The notes below the pieces were generated by a model. The model ran no database searches. It worked only from the letters and a program-made list of their open reading frames with translations, and was not told the DNA's origin. Positions 42,354 through 50,526 of a stretch of 51,230 bases of DNA are shown here, piece by piece. Location: NCBI GenBank assembly GCA_002501605.1, contig DANW01000038.1, positions 1 through 51,230 on the forward strand, given 5' to 3'. Source of the DNA: Euryarchaeota archaeon UBA28 (GTDB lineage Archaea; Thermoplasmatota; Poseidoniia; Poseidoniales; Thalassarchaeaceae). A program made the position numbers and the translations under genes. Within the stretch, counting starts at the first letter, position 1; each line of letters starts with the position of its first letter.

Positions 42354-42633
42354 GTCTTTCCCTTACCAACCTAATTTTACCTGAGGTGGTAACGGTCGAT
42401 AGCCCTTCAATTGAATTGACCCTTTTCCGAGCTTCCGAGGCATCTTCCAACAAAGTCCTGATTATGGCTATCTTCTGATTTCCATGCTCGTGAAAATCGA
42501 ATAGCTTCCAGCTTAACCCTTGCAAACCTAATTCAAATAAATTAATCATTTCGGGCCGGGTAATGGAGAGGTTTGTGACGATGATTCCTATCCACCTGTT
42601 TTTCCCTCTTTTGGCCTTACTTGGCTTTGCCAT
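42343..42633 (-). CDS. RNase P component Pop5/Rnp2-like protein (tentative)
   Basis: A 96-residue basic protein. It begins with KAKRGKNRWIGIIVTN and ends with a SGKIRLVRERL strand, which recalls the RYxxF start and SGTIRxLRRK end of archaeal Pop5. Length also fits loosely (Pop5 is about 100-120 residues). The central part HGNQKIAIIRTLLEDASEARKR could be the conserved strand and helix pair. The 3' end overlaps the convergent methyltransferase-ligase gene by 11 bases. It is the first of this minus-strand gene's own unit, downstream of ftsZ by 35 bases. Motif matches are weak. Confidence 0.45.
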   Translation of the reverse strand: MAKPSKAKRGKNRWIGIIVTNLSITRPEMINLFELGLQGLSWKLFDFHEHGNQKIAIIRTLLEDASEARKRVNSIEGLSTVTTSGKIRLVRERLTR

Positions 42634-42668
42634 GGCGTTGGGAGTATAAGTGAGTTAATTAATCAAAT

Positions 42669-43616
42669 CTAGATGCCGCTCACTACAGCCACAAGCCTAA
42701 GTTTTCCGATCATTTCGTCACTTACCCTAGCTCCCATTATGACTTGGCAGTTGGGATCCATTTGGGATACGAATGAGTCTGTTAATTCCGTGAGATGGGA
42801 GAGAGTCATATCAGGACCGCCTTCAACCTGGATCATGCACCCCTTTGCACCCTCAATGGAGACATCGTTCAAAGGGGAGTTTCTAGCCATTTCGACTACA
42901 GAGCTGGGATTTTCAGATGAGCCCGTCCCTACGATTAGAGTAGCATTTCCAGTTTTGTTGATTATTGCCTTCATATCCATCAGATCGAGGTTGATCCTTC
43001 CCACACTGGCAAGTGTGGTCACTAATCCCTCGACCAGCTCTCCTATCCATCCTGATCCAATCATCCAGTCTGTCTTTCTTCTCCTCGATTGCCAGGCTAG
43101 ACGCTCCATGCTCACCCTGATGCAAACATCAGAATTCGCCTCCAATGAAGGCAGCGCTTCTTCCGCAATAGCACATCTGAGTGGTTGCTCTGCGAAGGGG
43201 AGGCCGGCAACTGATAGCACCAAACACCCACATTGTTTTGCCATCTTCGCCAGCTCTCCTGAGGCTCCTGACCCCATCCCACCACCTAATCCGGCCATCA
43301 AAATCATAACCTCTGCCTTATCTAGAAGATTGGAGATTGATTCCATTCCATCCCTTAGTCTGTGAATCGCCATTGAGGGAAGTGCAGCAGCTCCACGTCC
43401 CTCGCCACCTGAATCTAAGAATAGACAATTTGCATCGCTAGCACCTTCAAAAGAAGACTCGTCGGCATCAATTAACAATAATTCTGCTAAATCTGGGCAC
43501 CCTGAGTGTGCCTCAACTGCCCACAGACAACCTATGCCCCCCACTCCCACAACAAGGACCTCGCCATCCTGCACGAGCCTCGAATATGGGGCAGGCGTAT
43601 AGAATTGCTTAATCAT
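42669..43616 (-). CDS. ftsZ: Divergent FtsZ-like tubulin-family GTPase
   Basis: A 315-residue FtsZ-family protein, about 50 or more residues shorter than typical FtsZ. The N-terminal nucleotide loop is VVGVGGIGCLWAVEA. The tubulin signature, usually GGGTGTG, reads GGGMGSGAS, so the first threonine is replaced. The T7 synergy loop NLDLMDMKAII keeps both aspartates needed for GTP hydrolysis. The core ends at RLVAVVSGI with no C-terminal tail, the region that normally binds SepF or FtsA. The start at 43616 overlaps the stop of the TPR gene by eight bases; ATGs further upstream (to 43664) are possible. Similarity is clear but distant, so it could be a second, non-canonical FtsZ or a CetZ-like branch. 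Confidence 0.82.
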   Translation of the reverse strand: MIKQFYTPAPYSRLVQDGEVLVVGVGGIGCLWAVEAHSGCPDLAELLLIDADESSFEGASDANCLFLDSGGEGRGAAALPSMAIHRLRDGMESISNLLDKAEVMILMAGLGGGMGSGASGELAKMAKQCGCLVLSVAGLPFAEQPLRCAIAEEALPSLEANSDVCIRVSMERLAWQSRRRKTDWMIGSGWIGELVEGLVTTLASVGRINLDLMDMKAIINKTGNATLIVGTGSSENPSSVVEMARNSPLNDVSIEGAKGCMIQVEGGPDMTLSHLTELTDSFVSQMDPNCQVIMGARVSDEMIGKLRLVAVVSGI

Positions 43617-43938
43617 AGGTCGAATATCTGAGGTAACGTCTCCTCTCATCCCTAGCCCATGCATTATCTGGTTCTAGTTCTAGGACCCTGTCATAATATT
43701 CCACTGCTTTTTCAAAATCGGAAATATATCTTCCTTGAAAGTGTGCCATCACATTCAGAACTGGGATACACTTTGGATCATCTCCTAGCATGTCAATTAG
43801 TATCCTCTCAGCCAGCCCAAGCTTCATCATTTCCATGTTGTCTTCAGCCATGTCAAGCTTGGAAATTTGATCGTCCGTCAAACTGTATACATTTCTCCAA
43901 ACTGGTCCTGACATGAGCTTGCCTTGAGGGTCCGACAT
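43609..43938 (-). CDS. TPR-type protein, partner gene of ftsZ
   Basis: A 109-residue helical protein with about two tetratricopeptide-like repeats. The second is clear: ISDFEKAVEYYDRVLELEP followed by DNAWARDERRRYL, and the first (AERILIDMLGDDPKCIPVLN) is degenerate. It overlaps the FtsZ-like gene by eight bases and is upstream in the same operon, suggesting coordinated production. TPRs mediate protein-protein contacts, so an FtsZ accessory role is a reasonable guess, nothing more. It is divergent from the bc-complex operon. Confidence 0.7.
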   Translation of the reverse strand: MSDPQGKLMSGPVWRNVYSLTDDQISKLDMAEDNMEMMKLGLAERILIDMLGDDPKCIPVLNVMAHFQGRYISDFEKAVEYYDRVLELEPDNAWARDERRRYLRYSTYD

Positions 43939-44058
43939 ATTAGTTTGGTGTGGCTATGGAACCTACAAATTGGCATGTTTCGGGGTTCGGTTTGACAGTC
44001 CGACAATGCAACGTTAATAGCCCCCTTTCAGGTGGCCTATTCACCAAGGGTGTTGTCC

Positions 44059-44868
44059 ATGGCGTCGAGTATGCTCACTGTGAGGAAGATGCTGGCCATC
44101 AGCATAGTCGCTGTGCTGGCTGCTGGAGGCTCTCAGGCCAATCCCACTGGAATAGGGGGGGATGCAAACAATGAGGGCGATGTCGCTCTAGCAGGATGCA
44201 CATGTCATGCTGAAGAACCAGATAATTCCGTGACTTTAATCCTAGACGATGTTCCATACCGATATGAGCCGGGTGAATCATATGAGATGGTTATTCAGAT
44301 TATCGGAGGCCCTCCTGCAGATACCTCATCACACACCGGCGGATTCTCAATGCGAGTTAGTAGTGGATCCTTAGCTGGTTCAGCAGGATCCGAAGACCTA
44401 GTGTACAATTGGGAGGATGATGTTACATCTCTAACACACACTAACTCTGGATCCAAGGCCCCAGACAGAATGTGGCACATCACATGGACGGCCCCCCCAG
44501 AGGGAACGGGGGTGGTAACCATATGGCTAGCTGGAAATTCCGTGAATGGGGATGGTATTCCTTCACAACTCGATAGGTGGAACCGCCTCAGCGCTTCCAT
44601 GGATGAAGGTGAGTTTGGCGGAGTCCGCACGGTGTTCGTCGGAAATGGGGATATAGAGCCCCCTGCTCCTATCGAAGAAGGTGTGGACTTACATCACATG
44701 GGAGCTGGAATGAGGGCTCATTGGTTAGGCCTGCTTGGATTCGCGGCAGTTGTGATTGTGATTATTTTCTGTGGCCTTATGTTGAGATATGGATTTTCAA
44801 GACATTATGAAGGAAGGAGTAACCTTCTGAGGTTGAGGATAAAGCATCAGAGAAGGGGTGATCAGTAA
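44059..44868 (+). CDS. CxCH/Reeler-type membrane-anchored protein of the bc operon
   Basis: A secreted protein of about 269 residues, paralogous to the one at 351-1400. I chose the ATG at 44059; GTG 44032 or ATG 44071 are alternatives. After a signal peptide (MLAISIVAVLAAGGSQA) comes GCTCHAEE, a CxCH motif at the same place as CNCH in the paralogue. The Reeler-like domain then shows YRYEPGESYEMVIQI, HTGGFSMRV, WHITWTAP and IWLAGNSVNGDG. A C-terminal membrane helix (WLGLLGFAAVVIVIIFCGLML) and basic tail end it. It is the first gene of the Rieske/cytochrome b operon and overlaps the next by one base. It might take the place of a c-type cytochrome subunit, but a CxCH is not a standard haem site. 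Confidence 0.75.
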   Translation: MASSMLTVRKMLAISIVAVLAAGGSQANPTGIGGDANNEGDVALAGCTCHAEEPDNSVTLILDDVPYRYEPGESYEMVIQIIGGPPADTSSHTGGFSMRVSSGSLAGSAGSEDLVYNWEDDVTSLTHTNSGSKAPDRMWHITWTAPPEGTGVVTIWLAGNSVNGDGIPSQLDRWNRLSASMDEGEFGGVRTVFVGNGDIEPPAPIEEGVDLHHMGAGMRAHWLGLLGFAAVVIVIIFCGLMLRYGFSRHYEGRSNLLRLRIKHQRRGDQ

Positions 44869-45317
44869 TGAAAGACGATGTGGTCATGAAGATGCTGAGG
44901 CAAGTAGCTTCTGGGGAGGTAAGTGTGGAAGACGCCAGAGATGCCTTGGACGGTATATCGTTAACCGAAGAAGCATATGAGTCGGCAATAGAACATGGCG
45001 TGTTCAACGAGGCTCCAGCTGGCTCAATAGTAAGGGCCAGCGTATCTCCATCAGGGGACTCGTGGCTAATCATCCTAGTTGGACTATGGGGGATAGTGTG
45101 GTCGTTGTACTGGGCTGGATCATTATCATACGGGCTCTACAATAAATGGGACCAGCAAATGCTTGCTTTCTTCCTAGGAATGCTTCTCCTGACAGTGATC
45201 ATCTTGGGCATGATATACATGAAGTATGTAATGCCAGATATAGTGATAGTCAAGAGTAGGCGAAATAAATACATCACATCGAAGGATCCCGAATCCTGGA
45301 AAAAATATGAGGTCTAG
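44868..45317 (+). CDS. Two-helix membrane protein in bc operon, unknown
   Basis: A 149-residue protein with an N-terminal helical region (MLRQVASGEVSVEDARDAL) similar in pattern to short regulatory SHOCT or DUF2089-type helices. Two membrane helices follow at about residues 65-85 (LIILVGLWGIVWSLYWAGSL) and 100-122 (LAFFLGMLLLTVIILGMIYM). A basic cytosolic tail ends the protein. Its position, with one-base overlap upstream and three bases before the Rieske gene, makes it a likely accessory or assembly subunit of the complex. No family recognised. Confidence 0.65.
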   Translation: MKDDVVMKMLRQVASGEVSVEDARDALDGISLTEEAYESAIEHGVFNEAPAGSIVRASVSPSGDSWLIILVGLWGIVWSLYWAGSLSYGLYNKWDQQMLAFFLGMLLLTVIILGMIYMKYVMPDIVIVKSRRNKYITSKDPESWKKYEV

Positions 45318-45320
45318 ACC

Positions 45321-46175
45321 ATGGCTAGGAAATTCACTCTGAGGGATAGTTCTGGAGGGGACGAAGGTAACGATTCAGACATTCACATGATTGACAGGAG
45401 GCAATTTATGAGACATTCCTTCAACACAGCCGCGGGAGTAATTACCATGGCAGGCCTAACCAGCGTAGGTTTTGCTGCACTCCTCATGGGCCAACCAGAT
45501 TCTTCAGGGGGGGACACTGCTGTCAGATATTGGGTCCCAACTGGGGCTGAGGACTCAGTCTGGTATGGAGACAGACACTTGGAGCCTATGACATATCAAT
45601 CGTTTATTGATGCGGCATCAAGTTCCTCAACGGGTATGTCGGCCGCTCAAGGTGTGTGGTCGGGAATGCCAGTGAATGCTGTTTACGTTCCTCATGAAGA
45701 AAACAAGGGTTCTGACCTCGTTCAAGATAAGCCCAGATTCCAGTTTATGGATGGTTACACGGTAGATGGCAAATATGTTGGCTCGGGTTACGAACTTGAT
45801 GAGGACCCTCAATACGAAACACTTTCAATTCATGATAACCTGATTCTTATTTTCTCCAGGTGCACGCATCTTTGTTGCATCCCCGGGTGGCAACTAGTGA
45901 CGAACGAGTTTACCGAAGATCAGTGGGTTCCAAATGGCACCGACTCTGGTGGAAATAAATTATTCTGTATCTGCCATTCATCTAGATTCGACCCAACTGT
46001 AATTGAAAAAAATAGAGCACGAAACAGATCTAGTGGGGCAGAGTTTGATTTCATTGGTATTAAGAGGGCCGGGGGCCCGGCACCAATGGGGATGCCACTG
46101 ATACCCTTCGTACTTAATGGAGATTTGATAGAGGCACTGCCTGATTTCAAGGATTGGTACACGTACTGCGACTGA
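45321..46175 (+). CDS. Rieske iron-sulfur protein (Tat-type signal)
   Basis: A 284-residue Rieske 2Fe-2S protein. The N-terminus has an RR-containing signal or anchor, DRRQFMRHSFNTAAG, followed by a hydrophobic helix (VITMAGLTSVGFAALLMG), fitting Tat export of a folded cluster protein. Cluster motifs are CTHLCCIPGW and CICHSSRFDP, giving the C-x-H and C-x-x-H ligands (in CTH and CICH) and the disulfide cysteines. The C-terminal FVLNGDLIEALPD matches the domain end. An insertion of about 90 residues lies between the anchor and the cluster region. It transfers electrons from quinol at cytochrome b to an outside acceptor. The next gene starts ten bases later. Confidence 0.94.
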   Translation: MARKFTLRDSSGGDEGNDSDIHMIDRRQFMRHSFNTAAGVITMAGLTSVGFAALLMGQPDSSGGDTAVRYWVPTGAEDSVWYGDRHLEPMTYQSFIDAASSSSTGMSAAQGVWSGMPVNAVYVPHEENKGSDLVQDKPRFQFMDGYTVDGKYVGSGYELDEDPQYETLSIHDNLILIFSRCTHLCCIPGWQLVTNEFTEDQWVPNGTDSGGNKLFCICHSSRFDPTVIEKNRARNRSSGAEFDFIGIKRAGGPAPMGMPLIPFVLNGDLIEALPDFKDWYTYCD

Positions 46176-46185
46176 GGTGAGTAAG

Positions 46186-47052
46186 ATGATTCAATTTTGG
46201 TTCCTTTGGGTTTTCATCACTCTGGTTGTTGTGATAGTGGCCCTCACTCTCAGAAAGGAAAGGGAAGAAATGCCGAGAAAGGACATCCTCCGTGCGGTGG
46301 AAACAAGTGCAAGTAGTATGGGGCTGGCCGAGAAGACTTTCCTCTGGGCCTTCTCTTGGTTGGATACTAGGTTCAGAATTCAAGACTACTGGGGGATGAG
46401 CAGAGATGCATACTACGGCATGCACAGACAGATGCCGATGACACATGCTGAGAAATACAAGCTCAGAATAATATGGTACTGGTACCCCCTATATTGCCTC
46501 GGAGGAATCTCTTTCCTCGCGTTCGTAATCCTTGTACTCACTGGCACTGTCCTCGGACTGTACTATGTCCCGGGAGGAGAGGGAGATCCGACACCCGCCT
46601 ACAGTAGCATGGAATTCATCATGACCCAACTCCCATTCGGTTACATCATTAGATCAATCCACCATTGGACCACACATTTCATGGTTGCCGCTGTTTTCTT
46701 GCACATGTGCAGGGTATACTTTACCGGAGCCTACAGAAATCCTCGGGAGCTTAATTGGCTAATTGGTGTCGCCCTAATGTTCTTCACAATATTCTTTGGC
46801 TATTCAGGATATCTACTCCCGTGGGACAGTCTGGCGTTTGGAGCGGCCACTATCGGAATTAACATGGCCAACTCAACTCCACTAATCGGAGGATGGGTCG
46901 CCACGGCCATGTTTGCCGGCACTACCGTGACCGGACAAACAGTAACAAGAATGTATTTCCTTCATGTTTTCATCCTACCTGTTGTTGTCACTACCCTCAT
47001 TCTTGCTCACTTGTTCATAGTTTGGGCACAAGGAATTGCGGAGCCACACTGA
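46186..47052 (+). CDS. Cytochrome b, N-terminal (haem-binding) half
   Basis: A 288-residue protein with the cytochrome b/b6 four-helix core. Two haem-binding helices are present: IHHWTTHFMVAAVFLHMCRV then TGAYRNPRELNW, and FLHVFILPVVVTTLILAHLF. Each gives a histidine pair about 14 residues apart, so both b haems are predicted. The PWDSLAFGA segment corresponds to the quinol site loop. An extra N-terminal membrane helix (residues 1-20) and about 70 hydrophilic residues precede the core. The start is the ATG at 46186 with GAGGTG upstream; a GTG at 46177 is possible. As in b6f-type systems, the C-terminal half is on the next gene. Confidence 0.93.
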   Translation: MIQFWFLWVFITLVVVIVALTLRKEREEMPRKDILRAVETSASSMGLAEKTFLWAFSWLDTRFRIQDYWGMSRDAYYGMHRQMPMTHAEKYKLRIIWYWYPLYCLGGISFLAFVILVLTGTVLGLYYVPGGEGDPTPAYSSMEFIMTQLPFGYIIRSIHHWTTHFMVAAVFLHMCRVYFTGAYRNPRELNWLIGVALMFFTIFFGYSGYLLPWDSLAFGAATIGINMANSTPLIGGWVATAMFAGTTVTGQTVTRMYFLHVFILPVVVTTLILAHLFIVWAQGIAEPH

Positions 47053-47062
47053 GGTCGATATT

Positions 47063-49843
47063 ATGGGGATGATGGAGAGATTTGGTAGAATCGCTGACAC
47101 ATATATCAGCGAGAGAGATAAGCTCCTTGAAGCTGATAAAGAGAGGAGGAGGACCTTCACAGGGCATCCTTTCTGGCCCACAGAAGTACTCAGGGACACC
47201 ATTATTTTCGCTTCCATTGTAATGACTATAGCATTCTATTCGTGGCTCATTCCACCTCCTTTGCATAGTGCGGCGGATCCATTCGCTCAAGCTGGTTTCG
47301 TGTTCCCAGACTGGTATGTTCTTTTCTCATATGGATATCTCAGATGGGGGGAGTATCTCCCTCAGTTCGTCATTCCTGCCGGCCCTATTGGTGAATTCCT
47401 AGGAGCTCCGGTGATAGACTGGAATGCAGCATGGTGGGGGGCAGCAATTACCGGGCTACCAGTTGGAATCTTGGCATTGCCACCATTTCTCCCCGGTAGA
47501 GAGAAGAGGGGGGTTGAGGACCCTTGGTTCGCTACCGCTGGTGCAGTCTACCTCGCACATGTTTGGTTCATCTCAGTGTTCTCAATCAACATATTCCTAG
47601 ACTTGTACGCCAAGGACCGTAGTGATTACTGCTTCGTGGGATCACATTCTGAATTTATGTGTGGCCGACAGGCGCCCTGGACAGCAGAAGTTTTCAACGC
47701 CGTACCTTGGATACTTACTGGAATTTTCTTATTCGCCGTAATTTACTTCCCAACTAGAAAGTTCCTACTTAACTCTGTTGGATCCAGAGTGACTCCCCGC
47801 ATAGGAAGACAAGTGGCGGTTGGTTCCCTAATTGCTGCAGTTCTGATTTCCGTGGTAACTTGGCCTGTCTATGAAAATGGATTCTGGGACTATGGGGGAC
47901 TAGGGGCGATGGACGACATGGAAGATTTGGAAGCCCTCAGAGCTCAACCATCAGACACTCTCGTTCACGTTGAAGAAGGAAATGTTTGGGAGCAATGGGG
48001 AGATGAGTGCATACCATATGAAGAGAGTCAGGGATTAGCTGCTTGGAATGGCTTAGCCGAAGGAGAAGATGTAGCTGATTGGTGCGTCATAGCCGCCACA
48101 CATTGGTCCAATTGGGGAATACACCAACCAACAAAATTCAAAATTATTGATTTCAATGGGGATAATGGACATGCTGACAGCGAAACTGGAAGAAACTCCG
48201 CAGAGGATAGGGCTTCTTTCTTTGGGTTGGAGGATGGATCTGAGTTGATTTACAGCAGTAGTTTTACCTTTGAGGTAGAGGACTTGGGAGTATCAGAAGT
48301 ACCAACTGACATAGGTTGCCTATTCAGAACGTCGGTAAGATCTGCAGGTACACATAGTCAAAGCCTCGTGCTCACTGACTCTGCCGGATCAGAACTTTGG
48401 AGGAGTGATGGTTGCATTTCAGAAAGCATTTACCTCGATTCCGGGCAAAGTTATACCGTTGATTTCCAAACTACCTCGCAGGGGATTAATGATTCCGTGG
48501 AAGTCATTACAAGCTTCTCTGTAATAGCATATCAGCCATTGCTTCTGAATGAAGATGGTACTGCACTAGTTAGGTCAGAGTCAACCATGGATTTAGAGAC
48601 GTTGTCTACCATGTACATGGAAAACCCGACCTTCGAGAAGAATCCGAAGAGCTTGGATGCGAAATTGATTTACTCGCTATTTATTCCCTGTTTAGGAGTG
48701 GGGGCATTGGTCTTCATGCTAATGAGGAGTATGGCTAGAGGATATGAGTATGAAATGAATAAGTGCTATGGATGCGATCTTTGTGACGATGCGTGTCCTG
48801 TAAGGCTCTTCAACTCCGGTGACAAGCTAAACATCATTTACAATACTTGGAACAATGAGGACGATGGCGTCCCTCTTTACTCGTGTCTGACATGCTCAGC
48901 ATGTACCAACGCATGTCCCCAACTGGTGGACTATGACTCATACGTTGACATAAGGAGGAATATGATCGTTGGGGGGCCACCCGCGGCAGAAATTCCCCAC
49001 ACTGTGCTTCAGGCCGTTCTGGCCGCTGAGGCAGAAGAGGACGCCGATGAGGACTTTATGTCTGTAGAGGACTATCCAATTGATTCGAACATCGGATACT
49101 ACCCTGGATGCGTAGACTACCTCGATCAGGAGATGATTTTCAGTCATGTGAATCAAGGCACAATGAATCTTGGGGACGCGACCACATCTGCATTTACCCT
49201 TTTCGAAGAAATGGGAGAAGACGTGACATATCTGGGTAGGGACTTCTTGAAGTGCTGTGGTCATGATCAGAAATGGCAAGGAATGACTGAGGTTTTCGAG
49301 AAGCTTAAGTCATACAATCAAAAGAAGCTAGGCGAGAGCGGAGTTGATACACTAGTCACATCTTGTGCCGAGTGCTTCAGAACATTTGCTATGGACTACG
49401 AGCTGGAAGACATGAAAGTTATGCACACCACTGAGTTCCTAGTTGAAAATGGCTTTGACATGAATCTCAGGTCAGAAGAAGATGTTACTGTAACTTTCCA
49501 TGACCCATGTAGACTTGGTAGGCAAATGAACATCTATGACCAGCCAAGGGACCTGATATCGGGTGTGGAAGGTGTGGATCTGGTCGAGATGGAACATCAT
49601 GGAGAGGACGCACTCTGCTGTGGAGTCTCAAGTATGATGAGTTGCAATGAGAATAGCAGGGCTCTGAGGGTTCAGAGGTTCGAAGAGGTGAATGCAACAG
49701 GAGCTGACATTATGCTAACTTCTTGCCCCAAGTGTGTTTCCCACTTCGAATGCCTCAAGTTCGAAGGAGACCCTAGGCATGACTTCGAGATTTTGGATGT
49801 TGTGAGTTTCTTAGCTAGGCAGGTAGAAGCCGGTCGCAAATGA
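47063..49843 (+). CDS. Cytochrome b C-terminal half fused to heterodisulfide-reductase-like module
   Basis: A 926-residue protein joining two modules. The start is the ATG at 47063 with GAGGTC upstream. The first part is a subunit IV-type cytochrome b C-terminus: HPFWPTEVLRDTIIF, PPPLHSAADP and FPDWYVLFSYG (the PEWY motif as PDWY), with about five membrane helices. A hydrophilic segment of about 250 residues (roughly 275-540) follows, then one more helix (LIYSLFIPCLGVGALVFMLM). Two 4Fe-4S motifs come next: CYGCDLCDDACP (from residue 568) and CLTCSACTNACP (from 608). Two complete CCG domains end the protein (C683, CC731-732, C768, C771 and C816, CC852-853, C888, C891). HdrD, GlpC and LutA-type proteins have this ferredoxin plus double-CCG layout. 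Confidence 0.93.
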   Translation: MGMMERFGRIADTYISERDKLLEADKERRRTFTGHPFWPTEVLRDTIIFASIVMTIAFYSWLIPPPLHSAADPFAQAGFVFPDWYVLFSYGYLRWGEYLPQFVIPAGPIGEFLGAPVIDWNAAWWGAAITGLPVGILALPPFLPGREKRGVEDPWFATAGAVYLAHVWFISVFSINIFLDLYAKDRSDYCFVGSHSEFMCGRQAPWTAEVFNAVPWILTGIFLFAVIYFPTRKFLLNSVGSRVTPRIGRQVAVGSLIAAVLISVVTWPVYENGFWDYGGLGAMDDMEDLEALRAQPSDTLVHVEEGNVWEQWGDECIPYEESQGLAAWNGLAEGEDVADWCVIAATHWSNWGIHQPTKFKIIDFNGDNGHADSETGRNSAEDRASFFGLEDGSELIYSSSFTFEVEDLGVSEVPTDIGCLFRTSVRSAGTHSQSLVLTDSAGSELWRSDGCISESIYLDSGQSYTVDFQTTSQGINDSVEVITSFSVIAYQPLLLNEDGTALVRSESTMDLETLSTMYMENPTFEKNPKSLDAKLIYSLFIPCLGVGALVFMLMRSMARGYEYEMNKCYGCDLCDDACPVRLFNSGDKLNIIYNTWNNEDDGVPLYSCLTCSACTNACPQLVDYDSYVDIRRNMIVGGPPAAEIPHTVLQAVLAAEAEEDADEDFMSVEDYPIDSNIGYYPGCVDYLDQEMIFSHVNQGTMNLGDATTSAFTLFEEMGEDVTYLGRDFLKCCGHDQKWQGMTEVFEKLKSYNQKKLGESGVDTLVTSCAECFRTFAMDYELEDMKVMHTTEFLVENGFDMNLRSEEDVTVTFHDPCRLGRQMNIYDQPRDLISGVEGVDLVEMEHHGEDALCCGVSSMMSCNENSRALRVQRFEEVNATGADIMLTSCPKCVSHFECLKFEGDPRHDFEILDVVSFLARQVEAGRK

Positions 49844-49846
49844 AAT

Positions 49847-50110
49847 TTAGAAAAATGCTACCCATGCTGAGTATGACGATAGCCCAGCATTGAGCAATAT
49901 CCCATATATCGTGAACCTAGCTACACCATATCGCTGGTAGCCAAGCGCGGTCAACCAAAGGAAAATTCCTATCATCCCTCCACAAGCGAGAGAAATCCAT
50001 GCAATCTCTAAAGAAATGGAGAATGCCATTACGGACCATATTATTACTCCTTGAAAGAGCCCCAATATACTAAGTGGATCACGAAACCAAGGCTGGTTAG
50101 ATGGCATCAT
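49847..50110 (-). CDS. Small three-helix membrane protein, unknown
   Basis: An 87-residue hydrophobic protein, start ATG at 50110. Helices are at about 15-32 (LGLFQGVIIWSVMAFSI), 34-54 (IAWISLACGGMIGIFLWLTA) and 66-85 (FTIYGILLNAGLSSYSAW). It resembles many small euryarchaeal membrane proteins and has no recognised family. It ends three bases after the convergent cytochrome b fusion gene and is divergent from the ferredoxin gene, with 79 bases between starts. Confidence 0.6.
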   Translation of the reverse strand: MMPSNQPWFRDPLSILGLFQGVIIWSVMAFSISLEIAWISLACGGMIGIFLWLTALGYQRYGVARFTIYGILLNAGLSSYSAWVAFF

Positions 50111-50189
50111 GGTGCTCGCTATTGAAACATGGTTAAATTAATGATGTGTGGACCGGCATATAGAGAGTGGATACTAGGAGGGGTTTCCT

Positions 50190-50522
50190 TTGACGAATAT
50201 TCAAGATTTGTTGGACAGGAGAAAATCCGAGCAACGTCGGATTAGAATGCTTTTGGACGCTAGGAAATCAGAAGATCAAGCCAAACTGAAAGGAGGCGAA
50301 GACGCTGTGGCTTGGGTCAAAGAAGAGCAATGCATAGGATGTGACCAGTGCACTATCGTATGTGATGATGATGCGATCGAGCTATATGACACCCCGTTAG
50401 CCAGCCCTATTCTAAATGTAGATGTGAACAGGAAGGCGAAAATTTTGAGAGACCCTTGTACTGGATGCCAATTGTGCGTACTGGCGTGTCCAACAGATGC
50501 CATAATAATGATCGACAGGTGA
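50190..50522 (+). CDS. 2[4Fe-4S] ferredoxin-type protein
   Basis: A 110-residue protein with a TTG start at 50190, supported by AGGAGGGG about six bases upstream. The first 45 residues form a charged helix (LLDRRKSEQRRIRMLLDAR). Two 4Fe-4S motifs follow: CIGCDQCTIVCDD (the usual final CP is CD here) and CTGCQLCVLACPTDAI. It could shuttle electrons to or from the CCG module upstream or act with unseen partners. The next gene, a small membrane protein, starts four bases later, so the two are probably cotranslated. Confidence 0.85.
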   Translation: MTNIQDLLDRRKSEQRRIRMLLDARKSEDQAKLKGGEDAVAWVKEEQCIGCDQCTIVCDDDAIELYDTPLASPILNVDVNRKAKILRDPCTGCQLCVLACPTDAIIMIDR

Positions 50523-50526
50523 TTTC

